Assembly: GCF_001942305.1 (NCBI RefSeq)
Contig: NZ_MKKE01000039.1
Location: forward strand, 1-34,209
Source of the DNA: Saccharomonospora sp. CUA-673
GTDB lineage: Bacteria > Actinomycetota > Actinomycetes > Mycobacteriales > Pseudonocardiaceae
DNA: 34,209 nt
Direction of reading: 5' to 3'
Below, piece after piece: positions 19,171-28,149 of the stretch. The stretch's first letter is position 1; the number at the start of each line of letters is the position of its first letter. The position numbers and the translations under genes are program-made. Under the pieces are notes generated by a model that worked only from the letters and a program-made list of their open reading frames with translations, was not told where the DNA came from and searched no databases.

Positions 19171-19823
19171 GCGGTCACACCACCCTTCGCGGCGCTACGG
19201 ACGAAGAGAAGGCCGCCCTTCGGACCGGGAACCGCACCCTTGATCAGCAGCAGGCCGTCGTCGGCGCGCACCTGGTGCACCGTCAGACCCTGCGTGGTGA
19301 CCCGGTTGCTGCCCATCCGGCCCGACATCCGCACGCCCTTGAACACACGGCCCGGGGTGGCGCAGCCACCGATCGCACCCGGCGTCCGGTGGTTGGCCTG
19401 GTTACCGTGGCTCGCGCCCTGGCCGGAGAAGCCGTGTCGCTTCATCGTGCCGGCGAAGCCCTTGCCCTTCGTCGTACCGGTGACGTCGACGACCGCGCCG
19501 TCGTCGAACACCTCGGCGGTCAGTTCCTGACCGACCTCGTAGGTGTCCGCGTCGGACGTGCGCAGCTCGGCGACGTGGCGCCGCGGCGTCACGCCGGCCT
19601 TGTCGAAGTGACCGGTCTCGGGCTTGTTGACCTTGCGCGGGTCAATGGCACCGTAGGCCAGCTGCACGGCCGCGTAGCCGTCCTTCTCCTGATTGCGCAC
19701 CTGGGTGACGAGGTTCGGCCCGGTCTGCACGACGGTCACCGGGATGACCCGGTTGTTCTCGTCGAAGACCTGCGTCATGCCGAGCTTCGTGCCCAGAATG
19801 CCCTTCACTTGCCTGTCAGACAT
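19167..19823 (-). CDS. rplC: 50S ribosomal protein L3
   Basis: L3 is an early 50S assembly protein that reaches toward the peptidyl-transferase centre. The 218 residues include [40 protein letters not shown] and [20 protein letters not shown]. It lies directly after rpsJ. Confidence 0.98.
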   Translation of the reverse strand: MSDRQVKGILGTKLGMTQVFDENNRVIPVTVVQTGPNLVTQVRNQEKDGYAAVQLAYGAIDPRKVNKPETGHFDKAGVTPRRHVAELRTSDADTYEVGQELTAEVFDDGAVVDVTGTTKGKGFAGTMKRHGFSGQGASHGNQANHRTPGAIGGCATPGRVFKGVRMSGRMGSNRVTTQGLTVHQVRADDGLLLIKGAVPGPKGGLLFVRSAAKGGVTA

Positions 19824-19853
19824 GAGTTCTTATCTCCGCCGCTAGCCCAACGC

Positions 19854-20159
19854 CTACTGGATGTTCACGTCGACACTGGCCGGCAGGTCGATGCGCATGA
19901 GCGCGTCGACCGTCTTCGGCGTCGGGTCCACGATGTCGATCAGTCGCTTGTGGGTGCGCATCTCGAAGTGCTCGCGCGAGTCCTTGTACTTGTGCGGCGA
20001 GCGGATGACGCAGTAAACGTTCTTCTCAGTGGGCAGCGGCACCGGCCCCACCACAGAGGCGCCGGTGCGCGTGACCGTCTCGACGATCTTGCGCGCACTC
20101 GAGTCGATCGCCTCGTGGTCGTAGGCCTTGAGCCGGATGCGGATCTTCTGTCCCGCCAT
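19854..20159 (-). CDS. rpsJ: 30S ribosomal protein S10
   Basis: S10 (also the NusE antitermination factor) has 101 residues: [60 protein letters not shown] and the terminal [10 protein letters not shown]. It is the first gene of the S10 operon and follows a 372-base non-coding region after tuf. Confidence 0.98.
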   Translation of the reverse strand: MAGQKIRIRLKAYDHEAIDSSARKIVETVTRTGASVVGPVPLPTEKNVYCVIRSPHKYKDSREHFEMRTHKRLIDIVDPTPKTVDALMRIDLPASVDVNIQ

Positions 20160-20342
20160 GGTGGCAGCTCGTTCCTTCGTCTCGTGCCGCTTGTCTGAAG
20201 CCTCGTAAGGTCCGTAGCGGGCCTCATTGGAGGTTTCTGCACGTCAACGCCTCGGCCTCCGGTCCACGCGGTCGGGCGTGTCGCCCTTAACGCGCAGACC
20301 GATCCCGCAGGATCATTGGCGTGCCCTGGGTCTTCTCTCGGT

Positions 20343-20382
20343 GAAGTGATCACTGCCGGGAAACCGGCAGGCGGATCACTTC
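20343..20382. repeat. Two-tier hairpin with GAAA loop
   Basis: On the plus strand an outer 9-bp stem (GAAGTGATC / GATCACTTC) encloses a small asymmetric internal loop and a 7-bp stem (CTGCCGG / CCGGCAG) capped by GAAA. It is too regular to be chance. Read from the minus strand it lies between the tuf terminator and the S10 leader. Confidence 0.6.
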
Positions 20383-20430
20383 CGACTCACAGCCTGCGAT
20401 GGCGGCCGTGAGCCCAGGACGCTCGCGCCA

Positions 20431-20468
20431 GGGCGGCCGATTCCGATCTTTCACAGAATCGGCCGCCC
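20431..20468 (-). terminator. Terminator downstream of tuf
   Basis: A perfect 13-bp stem (GGGCGGCCGATTC / GAATCGGCCGCCC) with a 12-base loop lies about 60 bases after the tuf stop. It separates the str operon from the S10 operon. Confidence 0.8.
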
Positions 20469-20531
20469 CGCGTCGAGCAACCTAAATAGGATGCCATACC
20501 GAAACATGGCACCCGCACCCGGGGGTGCGAA

Positions 20532-21724
20532 TTACTTGATGATCTTGGTGACCTGGCCGGCGCCGACGGTACGGCCACCCTCACGGATGGCGAACCGCAG
20601 ACCCTCGTCCATGGCGATCGGCTGGATCAGGTCGACCTTGATCTCCGTGTTGTCGCCCGGCATGACCATCTCGGTGCCCTCGGGGAGGGTCACGACGCCG
20701 GTCACGTCGGTCGTACGGAAGTAGAACTGCGGGCGGTAGTTGTTGAAGAACGGCGTGTGACGGCCACCCTCGTCCTTGGACAGGATGTAGGCCGAACCCT
20801 CGAACTCCGTGTGGGGAGTCGTGGTGCCGGGCTTCACGACGACCTGGCCGCGCTCGACGTCCTCGCGCTTGATACCGCGGAGCAGCAGCGCCGCGTTGTC
20901 ACCGGCCTGGCCGGAGTCGAGGAGCTTGTTGAACATCTCGATCGAGGTGACCGTGGTCTTGGTGGCCTTCTCGCGGATGCCGACGATCTCGACGTCCTCG
21001 TTCAGCTTGACCTCGCCACGCTCGATGCGGCCGGTGACGACCGTGCCGCGACCGGTGATCGTGAAGACGTCCTCGACCGGCATGAGGAACGGCTGGTCGA
21101 CAGCGCGCTCCGGCTCGGGGATGTTGTCGTCCACGGCCTGCATGAGCTCGAGAACCGCGTCGGTCCACTTCTCGTCGCCCTCGAGGGCCTTGAGACCGGA
21201 GACCTTGACGACGGGGGCGTCGTCACCGGGGAACTCCTGGTCCGACAGCAGCTCACGGACTCCATCTCGACGAGCTCGAGGATCTCCTCGTCGTCGACCA
21301 TGTCGGACTTGTTGAGCGCCACGACGATGTAGGGCACGCCGACCTGACGGGCGAGCAGCACGTGCTCACGCGTCTGCGGCATGGGGCCGTCGGTGGCCGC
21401 GACCACGAGGATCGCGCCGTCCATCTGGGCGGCACCGGTGATCATGTTCTTCACGTAGTCGGCGTGACCGGGGGCGTCGACGTGTGCGTAGTGACGCTGC
21501 TCGGTCTCGTACTCGACGTGCGAGATGTTGATCGTGATGCCGCGCTGCTTCTCTTCCGGCGCGTTGTCGATCTGGTCGAACGCGCGGGACTGGTTCAGCT
21601 CCGGGTACTTCTCGTGAAGAACCTTGGTGATCGCCGCGGTCAGCGTGGTCTTGCCGTGGTCGACGTGACCAATGGTGCCGATGTTGACGTGCGGCTTGCT
21701 CCGCTCGAACTTCGCCTTCGCCAC
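20532..21724 (-). CDS. tuf: Elongation factor Tu (frame broken by one missing base)
   Basis: EF-Tu delivers aminoacyl-tRNA to the ribosome as a GTP complex. It starts at GTG 21724 with CAGGAGG 8 bases upstream. The G domain has GHVDHGKTT (19-27), DAPGHADYV and NKSD. Domains 2 and 3 follow in the second frame ([20 protein letters not shown] ... [20 protein letters not shown]). The first frame fails after ELVEME because one C is missing near 21260 (EME-VRELL). Repair gives 397 residues, the normal length. Essential gene, so a sequence error is likely. Confidence 0.95.
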
Positions 21725-21850
21725 TGGAATGTCCTCCTGGACTGTACTTGCTCGCTCCCGGCGTGGCTGCGCCGATCGCGACTCGATCTGGTCGGTTGCG
21801 CGGACCTTAGGGGAGGCCCCTTTTCCGCCCGCATTGGGTGCTGGTGGGAG

Positions 21851-23948
21851 TTACTCCCCTGTCGCCTTGGCGATGATCTCCTTCGCGACGTTCGACGGAA
21901 CCTCGTCGTAGGAGTCAAAGACCATCGTGTAGTTGGCACGACCCTGGGTCTTGGACCGCAGGTCGCCCACGTACCCGAACATCTCCGACAGCGGCACGAG
22001 CGCCTTGACGACACGCGTGCCAGACCGCTCCTCCATGGCCTGAACCTGGCCACGGCGGGAGTTCAAGTCACCGATGACGTCACCCATGTAGTCCTCGGGT
22101 GTGGTGACCTCGACGGCCATCATCGGTTCCAGCAGTACCGGGGACGCCTGCCGCGCGGCGTCCTTGAGCGCCACGGAGCCGGCGACCTTGAAGGCCATCT
22201 CCGAAGAGTCGACCTCGTGGTACGCACCGTCCAACAAGGTGAGCTTCAACCCGACGAGCGGGTAGCCGGCCAGGACGCCGTACTGCATGGCGTCCTGCGC
22301 GCCCTCGTCCACGGACGGGATGTACTCCCGCGGGATGCGGCCACCGGTCACCTGGTTGTCGAATTCGTAGAGAGCGCCATCGCCGGTCGTCAGCGGCTCG
22401 AGCTTGATGATCACCCGCGCGAACTGACCGGAGCCACCGGTCTGCTTCTTGTGGGTGTACTCGAACTTGTCGACCGCCTTGCGGATGGTCTCACGGTAAG
22501 CCACCTGCGGCTTACCGATGTTCGCCTCGACCTTGAAGTCGGTCTTCATGCGGTTGACCAGGACCTCGAGGTGGAGCTCGCCCATGCCCTCGATGATCGT
22601 CTGGCCGGTCTCGTCGTCCTGGCTGACCCGGAACGTCGGGTCCTCCTCGGCGAGCTTCTGGATCGCGTCGACAGCTTCTCCTGGTCGGCCTTCGTCTTGG
22701 GCTCGATGGCCACCTTGATGACGGGCTCGGGGAAGGTCATCGACTCGAGGACGATCGGGTTCTGCGGGTCGGCGAGGGTCTCACCGGTGGTGGTGTCCTT
22801 CAGGCCCTGCACCGCGTAGATGTGGCCGGCCTGCGCGTCGTCGACCGGGTTCTCCTTGTTGGAGTGCATCTGGAAGATCTTGCCGATGCGCTCCTTGCGG
22901 TCCTTGGTCGCGTTGACGACCTGGGAGCCGGAGGCGACCTTGCCGGAGTAGACGCGGATGTAGGTCAGCTTGCCGTAGAACGGGTGCACGGCGACCTTGG
23001 ACACCAGCGCGGCGAACGGCTCGTCGGTGGCCGGCTTGCGCGAGGCCGGGGTCTCGCCGTCGAGCAGCGTGCCCTCGACCGGCGGGACGTCCAGCGGCGC
23101 GGGCAGGTAGTCGATGACCGCGTCGAGCATGGGCTGCACGCCCTTGTTCTTGAACGCGGAGCCGGTGAGCACCGGGAAGGCCTCGCGGGCGAGGGTGAGC
23201 TTGCGGATGCCGGACTTGATCTCGGCCTCCGTCAGCTCCTCGCCGCCGAAGTACTTCTCCATGAGCTCGTCGTCGGACTCGGCGACGGCCTCGACCAGCT
23301 TCTCGCGGTACTCCGCGGCCTTGTCGGCGAGGTCGGCCGGGATGTCCTCGACCTCGTAGCTCTCGCCCTTCTTGACGTCACCGCGCCAGGTGAGGGCCTT
23401 CATCTGGACGAGGTCGACGACACCCTGGAAGTCGGACTCCGCGCCGATGGGCAGCTGGATGACCAGCGGCCGGGCACCGAGGCGCTCCTCGATGGTGCCG
23501 ACGGTGAAGTAGAAGTCGGCGCCCAGCTTGTCCATCTTGTTGACGAAGCAGACGCGCGGGACCTCGTACTTGTCGGCCTGGCGCCACACCTGCTCGGACT
23601 GCGGCTCGACGCCTTCCTTGCCGTCGAAGACGGCGACGGCACCGTCGAGCACGCGCAGGCTGCGCTCCACCTCGACGGTGAAGTCGACGTGGCCCGGGGT
23701 GTCGATGATGTTGATCTGGTAGTCGCCCCAGAAGGTGGTGGTGGCAGCCGAGGTGATGGTGATACCCCGCTTCTGCTCCTCCTCCATCCAGTCCATCGTG
23801 GCGGCGCGTCGTGCACCTCGCCGAGCTTGTAGTTGATCCCGGTGTAGAACAGGATCCGCTCGGTCGTGGTGGTCTTACCGGCGTCAATGTGGGCCATGAT
23901 GCCGATGTTGCGGACCTTCTTCAGGTCGGTCAGCACGTCACGTGCCAC
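21851..23948 (-). CDS. fusA: Elongation factor G (frame broken by two missing bases)
   Basis: EF-G drives translocation with GTP. The start is GTG 23948 ([20 protein letters not shown]). The G domain has [31 protein letters not shown] and NKMDKLG. The frame breaks after KLGEVHD (one missing base near 23807; should read [16 protein letters not shown]) and again after QEKLST (one missing base near 22667; should read [16 protein letters not shown]). The last part ([20 protein letters not shown] ... [11 protein letters not shown]) is domains III-V. Repairing both gives exactly 699 residues, normal for EF-G. Confidence 0.95.
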
Positions 23949-24037
23949 TTGAATGTTCCCCTGTCTCAAGCGTGGGGCCCGGCACTGGCTCGATCATTCA
24001 CGTCGACCGGGCGTCGGTTTCCTTCAGTGGTGGCGAT

Positions 24038-24508
24038 TCACCAGCGGTAGTGCGCGAAGGCCTTGTTGGACTCGGCCATCTTGTGCGTGTCCTCGCGGCG
24101 CTTCACGCTGGCCCCGAGGCCGTTGCTCGCGTCGAGCAGCTCGTTCTGAAGACGCTCGATCATCGTCTTCTCCCGGCGCTGGCGTGCGAACGTGACGATC
24201 CAACGCAGCGCAAGGGTGGTCGAGCGGCCGGGCTTGACCTCGATGGGCACCTGGTATGTGGCACCACCGACACGCCGGCTCTTCACCTCGAGGGAAGGCT
24301 TGACGTTGTCGAGGGCGCGCTTCAGCGTGACGACCGGGTCGGTGCCGGTCTTCTCGCGAGCGCCTTCCAGTGCGCCGTACACGATGCGCTCGGCCAGCGA
24401 GCGCTTGCCGTCGGTCAGCACCTTGTTGATCAGCTGGGTGACGAGCGGCGATGCGTAGACCGGGTCAGCGATCAGCGGCCGCTTCGGGGCCGGACCCTTG
24501 CGGGGCAT
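24038..24508 (-). CDS. rpsG: 30S ribosomal protein S7
   Basis: S7 organises the 30S head and the E site. The 156 residues begin [20 protein letters not shown] and include [20 protein letters not shown] and [20 protein letters not shown], ending AHYRW. The ATG overlaps the rpsL stop (TAATG). Confidence 0.98.
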   Translation of the reverse strand: MPRKGPAPKRPLIADPVYASPLVTQLINKVLTDGKRSLAERIVYGALEGAREKTGTDPVVTLKRALDNVKPSLEVKSRRVGGATYQVPIEVKPGRSTTLALRWIVTFARQRREKTMIERLQNELLDASNGLGASVKRREDTHKMAESNKAFAHYRW

Positions 24509-24882
24509 TAGCTCTTCTCCTTCTTAGCGCCGTACCGGCTGCGCGCCTGCTTGCGGTTCTTCACGCCCTGCGTGTCGAGCGAACCGCGAACGATCTTGTA
24601 GCGGACACCGGGGAGGTCCTTCACACGACCACCGCGCACGAGCACCATCGAGTGCTCCTGCAGGTTGTGGCCCTCGCCCGGGATGTAGGCGGTGACCTCG
24701 ATGCCGCTGGTCAGCCGGACACGCGCAACCTTGCGGAGCGCCGAGTTCGGCTTCTTCGGCGTGGTGGTGTAGACGCGGGTGCACACGCCGCGCCGCTGCG
24801 GGCTCCCCTTGAGCGCCGCGGTCTTCTGCTTGGCAGCCTTGTCCTGGCGGCCCTTACGGACCAGCTGCTGGATCGTGGGCAA
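24508..24882 (-). CDS. rpsL: 30S ribosomal protein S12
   Basis: S12 monitors decoding in the A site. The 124-residue sequence from a TTG start ([20 protein letters not shown]) matches the family throughout, with [20 protein letters not shown] and [16 protein letters not shown]. Lys43 and Lys88, the positions of streptomycin-resistance changes in M. tuberculosis, are both wild type. The TTG start is unusual but is the only start at the conserved N-terminus. First gene of the str operon; rpoB-rpoC are not upstream within this window. Confidence 0.97.
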   Translation of the reverse strand: MPTIQQLVRKGRQDKAAKQKTAALKGSPQRRGVCTRVYTTTPKKPNSALRKVARVRLTSGIEVTAYIPGEGHNLQEHSMVLVRGGRVKDLPGVRYKIVRGSLDTQGVKNRKQARSRYGAKKEKS

Positions 24883-25429
24883 TGGACCAGCCTTCTTCTC
24901 GCGTCTGTAAAAGCTCTACAGCGTCAGCTGTATGGCTCTCCATGTCTGTGTGTGGCTCTGTCTCCCCGGTCCCCGCGGTCGGGCGTGTCGGCCCGTGCCA
25001 TGGGTCGCGAACGACCCGTGAACTCCCGTCGGGATTTCCGGAGTTACGACTTTCCGGAGCTCGCCCGCCGTCGACCGGCCAGGGCAGGACATGAAAATCC
25101 GGCCCGCGGCCACGACGGCACACGGAGCAGCCCAGCAGCGTGCCGGGCACAGATGTCAAAGATACCCGGCCATGCAGATAGCGACGACCCGGGGGTCCCT
25201 AAGACCTCGCGCGGCGTGACAACTCGGCGGCTCGGCCGATCGGACGAGCGCCGGCGGCGGGTCGCCACGGCGGTAGCAGCGGGTATGTCGACCATGCTGC
25301 TCGGTGTCGGTTGATATCGACGTCGGTGGATATCGACGAATACTGTCCTCACCCTAGCGCGCGAACGCGCCGGCTTCGAGGATCCGGCCGAGATCCGCGC
25401 GCCGCGCACCCGTGACGAAAGGCGGCCCC
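24883..25429. promoter_or_regulatory. Divergent regulatory region between str operon and T7SS region
   Basis: These 547 bases carry no convincing gene. Elements seen: a TTGACA on the minus strand (25154-25159) without a matching -10; a hairpin GGGTCG-CGAA-CGACCC (25002-25017); two copies of TTTCCGGAG 16 bases apart (25035-25043 and 25051-25059); a short palindrome TACAGC-GTCA-GCTGTA (24917-24932) in the rpsL leader; and, toward the plus-strand gene, a tandem 16-bp repeat (25307-25338) followed by a TACTGT -10-like box (25341-25346). The str promoter must lie here but I cannot place it firmly. Confidence 0.5.
25307..25338. repeat. Tandem 16-bp repeat with GATATC core
   Basis: Two adjacent 16-base copies, TCGGTTGATATCGACG and TCGGTGGATATCGACG, differ at one position. 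Each has a GATATC palindrome. They lie where the -35 region of the TACTGT box (25341-25346) would be, so they may be an operator for the plus-strand gene at 25430. Confidence 0.6.
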
Positions 25430-26137
25430 GTGAACCTGCACCCCGGCGTTGTCCTCGCGGTCCTGTTCGGACTGGGCCTGGTGACGGTGGTCGGCTGGGC
25501 GATCGCCGCGCGCAGGACGTCGGTGCGACTGGCAGCCGAGCGGGCCGAGTTCGCCCGCCAGGTCGGTGCGATCGAGTACGGCAGGAGCACGGGAACCGGA
25601 ACCGGCACCGACATGCCGAGCTTCGGCTACTTCCCCAATCCGCATCACGCCCGCCGCCCGTTCTCCTACGCCATGGAGTTCACCCGCGGGACGACGCGCG
25701 TGCTGGCGGCCGAGTGGCCCGCCGGCGGCGTCAACGACAACCGGCACCACGAGGGCGTCGTCCAGGTCGTCGGCCCACTGCCCGCGGACGCGCCGTACCT
25801 GATGGTCGGCAACTACCTGGGCAGTGGTTTCGACCCGGAGACCCGGGAGCCCACGCCGGTCGTGACCGACCTGCCGACCAGCGGGGGCAAACTCAAGGAC
25901 CTCCGCGCCCTGACCCACGACGCGGAGTTCGCGCACCGCATCGTGACGCCGGAGCTGGCCGCGTTGTTGCACCGGCACAAGCGCGGATCGCACCTGCCGC
26001 GCGTCACGTTCGTCCGGGGCGTCCTCTCGACGGACTCCCCGAACCGCCTGAGACCCCGGGGACTCACCGAACGCGCCGACCTGCTCATCGAGATCGCCCG
26101 TCTCGTCGACCGGCAGCAACGGCAGGCCGACCAATAG
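25430..26137 (+). CDS. One-TM membrane-anchored protein, T7SS-region paralog A
   Basis: A 235-residue protein of unknown family. I choose GTG 25430 (MNLHPGVVLAVLFGLGLVTV) because AAAGGCGG lies just upstream; an in-frame GTG at 25412 is an alternative. Residues ~6-27 form one TM segment followed by Arg-rich sequence, so the rest is probably cytosolic. The C-terminal part resembles the proteins at 30245 and 30961: LTHDAEFAHRIVTPELAALL here, FTDDDGFARSLLTAPIVEYL and TAEDERFARVLLQGPVLEFL there, followed by a conserved second block near VTFVRGV. It precedes an EspC-like/WXG gene pair. Confidence 0.8.
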   Translation: MNLHPGVVLAVLFGLGLVTVVGWAIAARRTSVRLAAERAEFARQVGAIEYGRSTGTGTGTDMPSFGYFPNPHHARRPFSYAMEFTRGTTRVLAAEWPAGGVNDNRHHEGVVQVVGPLPADAPYLMVGNYLGSGFDPETREPTPVVTDLPTSGGKLKDLRALTHDAEFAHRIVTPELAALLHRHKRGSHLPRVTFVRGVLSTDSPNRLRPRGLTERADLLIEIARLVDRQQRQADQ

Positions 26138-26207
26138 CAACGCCGACCAGCAACACCGAACAGCAGCACCGACCGGCTGCACATTCCCCTGCTCAATCCA
26201 TGTCACA

Positions 26208-26237
26208 TTGAGCCGGTCTGTCGCATTCGCGAATAAT
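26208..26237 (+). promoter_or_regulatory. Candidate promoter for the first EspC-like gene
   Basis: TTGAGC and AATAAT are separated by 18 bases, about 70 bases upstream of the ATG at 26310. A small palindrome CCCC-TTAT-GGGG follows immediately. Moderate match to a sigma-A promoter. Confidence 0.35.
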
Positions 26238-26309
26238 GCCCCTTATGGGGGACCGTCGGGGCCTCCCCTCACGTCGCAGGAACAACGTCGGAGCGAGAGG
26301 GGACGGGCG

Positions 26310-26642
26310 ATGAGTTTCCAGGTCGAGATCGAGGCGCTGGAGAACTACGGCAACAACCTGCAGTCGTTCTGCGAGCAGGCGACGGAGTTCGAGGACCTCA
26401 CCGGACGGGCCGCCGTTCCCGATGACGCGTGGGGGCTCGTCGGCCTGATGACGAAGGGCAAGTACGACGAGGCCCTGGCCGAGCTGAAGAACCTGCTGGA
26501 GACGATGAAGGAGGGCCTGGACACGACCTCCGACAAGATGGAACTGGCGGCACGGATCTACCGCGGTTGCGAGGACGACAACCTGTTCACGCTCGGCCAG
26601 CACGAGGTGAACGTGCAGACCACGACCGAGACGCGCGTGTAG
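26310..26642 (+). CDS. EspC-like small type VII secretion substrate (copy 1)
   Basis: A 110-residue, mostly helical acidic protein. The start ATG 26310 (MSFQVEIEALENYGNNLQSF) has AGAGGGGA upstream; the frame extends further back without similarity. It has a WG turn (DDAWGLVGLMTK, residues 38-49) and, after the second helix, Y84-x3-E88 (YRGCE), which fits the YxxxD/E secretion motif of T7SS substrates. It is paralogous to the gene at 28743 (DESWGIVGLFTK, then YETEE). It ends 9 bases before a WXG protein gene, so the two probably form a substrate pair. The family assignment (EspC/DUF2580-like) is by pattern, not by search. Confidence 0.75.
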   Translation: MSFQVEIEALENYGNNLQSFCEQATEFEDLTGRAAVPDDAWGLVGLMTKGKYDEALAELKNLLETMKEGLDTTSDKMELAARIYRGCEDDNLFTLGQHEVNVQTTTETRV

Positions 26643-26651
26643 GGGGCCGCC

Positions 26652-27806
26652 ATGACCGAGGTCAACAACATCTCCGGCAACATCGACCTGAGCACCGACG
26701 GCGACTCGGGCGGCGGTTTCTTCGGCAGCCCCGGTGACATCGCCGGCAACACGCCCGGCGTGAAGACGGCGATGAGCGGCTACGACACCGTCACCAACAT
26801 CTGGCAGGGCATTCCCGAGGACCCGGACGCCGCCGACATCATGCTGCACTGCGCGGACGTCGCGACCGACGCGGCCGGCTTCGTCGCCGAGTGCGGCATG
26901 GAGGCTGCCTCGGCGGTACTCGATCCCGCCGGCTGGCTGGTCGGCAACGGTCTCGACTTCCTGCTGAGCGTGATCACACCGCTTCAGGACGCGTTGAACA
27001 TGGTCACCGGCGACAGTGCGCGACTCGACGACGCGGCGGACGACTTCACGGCCATCGCCGAGGGCTTGGTCGAGTACGCGGGCGAGTTCCGCACGGTGGC
27101 CGACGAGGCGCTGCAGGACTGGAACGGCGAGGCCGCGAGCTCGGCGAAGAACGCCCTGGCCGACTTCTCGGCGGGCATCGAGGGTGTCGCCACCAGCGCG
27201 GGCGGGGTCGTCGAGATCCTGCGCCTGTCGTCGATGATCATGGAGGTCATCGAGGCCGTCATCAAGGCCATCATCACCGAGATCGTCTCCTGGCTGATCG
27301 CCCTGTGGGTGCCGGCCCTCGCCGCGGCCGTGCCCACGGCCGGCGCGTCGACGGCGGCCGCGGGCGCCGCGACAGCCCCCAAGGCGGCCTCCACGGTGTC
27401 CAACGTGACGTCGAAACTGGGCAAACTCGGCCAGGTTCTCGACAAGATCTTCGCGTTCTTCCAGCGATTCGGCAGCAGCATGGTCAAGCTGGGGCAGCGC
27501 CTCGGGGTCAAGCCGGCCACGCTCTCCGAGAAGGCGAAGACGCTGAGCAAGATCGACGGCGTGGGCGGCAAGCTGGGCAAGATCGCGACCGAAGCAGCCA
27601 AAGCGGGAGCCGGCGAACTCGGCAAGCAGACCTTCGGCATCGACCCGACGAAGCCCGTCTCGGACGGCGCGGGCGCCGCCAAGGCCATCAACGACCATTA
27701 CGGCACGCTCACCGACGGCGCACAGGACCTCAAGGAGGCCCACGACGCCGGCAACATCGGCAGTGGCGATTCGGCGGAGGAGACCGAGCGGCAACTCCGC
27801 ATGTAA
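26652..27806 (+). CDS. Large WXG-type T7SS-associated protein (copy 1)
   Basis: A 384-residue protein. Residues 1 to about 60 are acidic and Gly-rich. Around residues 90-130 is DPAGWLVGNGLDFLLSVITP. A WXG motif (W157-N-G159) sits in a helical hairpin (ALADFSAGIEGVATSAGGVV). Residues ~195-230 are strongly hydrophobic (VIKAIITEIVSWLIALWVPA), then a long Ala/Lys-rich helical tail. It is paralogous to the gene at 29086 in the same order. No toxin domain is recognisable at the C-terminus. It follows the EspC-like gene by 9 bases and ends before a strong terminator. Confidence 0.75.
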   Translation: MTEVNNISGNIDLSTDGDSGGGFFGSPGDIAGNTPGVKTAMSGYDTVTNIWQGIPEDPDAADIMLHCADVATDAAGFVAECGMEAASAVLDPAGWLVGNGLDFLLSVITPLQDALNMVTGDSARLDDAADDFTAIAEGLVEYAGEFRTVADEALQDWNGEAASSAKNALADFSAGIEGVATSAGGVVEILRLSSMIMEVIEAVIKAIITEIVSWLIALWVPALAAAVPTAGASTAAAGAATAPKAASTVSNVTSKLGKLGQVLDKIFAFFQRFGSSMVKLGQRLGVKPATLSEKAKTLSKIDGVGGKLGKIATEAAKAGAGELGKQTFGIDPTKPVSDGAGAAKAINDHYGTLTDGAQDLKEAHDAGNIGSGDSAEETERQLRM

Positions 27807-28149
27807 TCGAAACCGCCCCATTCCCGAGGCATTTTCACAAAACGGACATCCGTCGAGGTGGTCCTTTCGCCGAACTGCGCCGAAAGGGCCACCTCTTCCT
27901 GTGAAGCAGCCCCCTCGGCCGTATTCGGTCCGCTACAGTTCGGCGGCGAGGACACGCTGTGCGGCGCGGGGTGAGCCGAATGCGATCGAACGACGAAACC
28001 GAACTCCCCGGCCCGTCGTCAAAGGGACCCGGAAAGAGGGCCGGAGCACCGGAGGCGCCGGCCCGGCCTCGTTCGAGAGGATGGGCTCACCGGGCGTCGA
28101 GGACGGCGCCTGACCGAGGCGTACACCGTGTGGTGAGGGAGAGGGCAAC
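27807..28149 (+). promoter_or_regulatory. Inter-module region with candidate -10 box
   Basis: The 343 bases contain a strong terminator (27855-27895), then a TACAGT at 27934-27939 that fits TANNNT but has no clear -35, then GC-rich sequence with no convincing gene, and the RBS (GAGGGAGAGGG) of the YbaB-like gene. Confidence 0.35.
27855..27895 (+). terminator. Rho-independent terminator after first T7SS module
   Basis: A 15-bp stem (GAGGTGGTCCTTTCG / CGAAAGGGCCACCTC, one G-U pair) with an 11-base loop is followed by TTCCTGT. It lies about 50 bases after the stop at 27806 and separates the two modules. Confidence 0.85.

Larger units (their letters stand above)
20160..20531 (-). other. Non-coding tuf-rpsJ region and S10 leader
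   Basis: The 372 bases hold the tuf terminator (20431-20468), a second structured hairpin (20343-20382) and then about 180 bases that should contain the S10 promoter and leader. A TTGACG lies on the minus strand at 20242-20247 but has no well-spaced TANNNT, so I make no promoter call. No coding sequence was seen. Confidence 0.4.

Noticed and set aside
22822..23832. A 336-residue open frame on the plus strand over fusA
   Set aside because: It is an antisense shadow of EF-G, created by high GC at third positions; the minus strand codes a full family protein there. Similar shadows over rpoA, rplB, rplD, rpsC, secY, truA and the T7SS genes were dropped for the same reason.
6239..23948. Programmed frameshifting as an explanation for the breaks in rpsM, rpsE, rplF, rplN, tuf and fusA
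   Set aside because: There are no slippery heptamers or stimulatory structures in common, these genes are not frameshifted in related organisms, and the number of breaks with the same sign fits sequence error better.
25044..25409. A 121-residue minus-strand frame in the str/T7SS gap
   Set aside because: No RBS, Arg/Ser-rich low-complexity composition and no recognisable family; it spans the tandem repeats and other regulatory-looking sequence.
27763..28113. A 116-residue plus-strand frame across the inter-module gap
   Set aside because: It starts inside the WXG gene, runs through the strong terminator and has an Arg/Pro-rich, non-family-like sequence.
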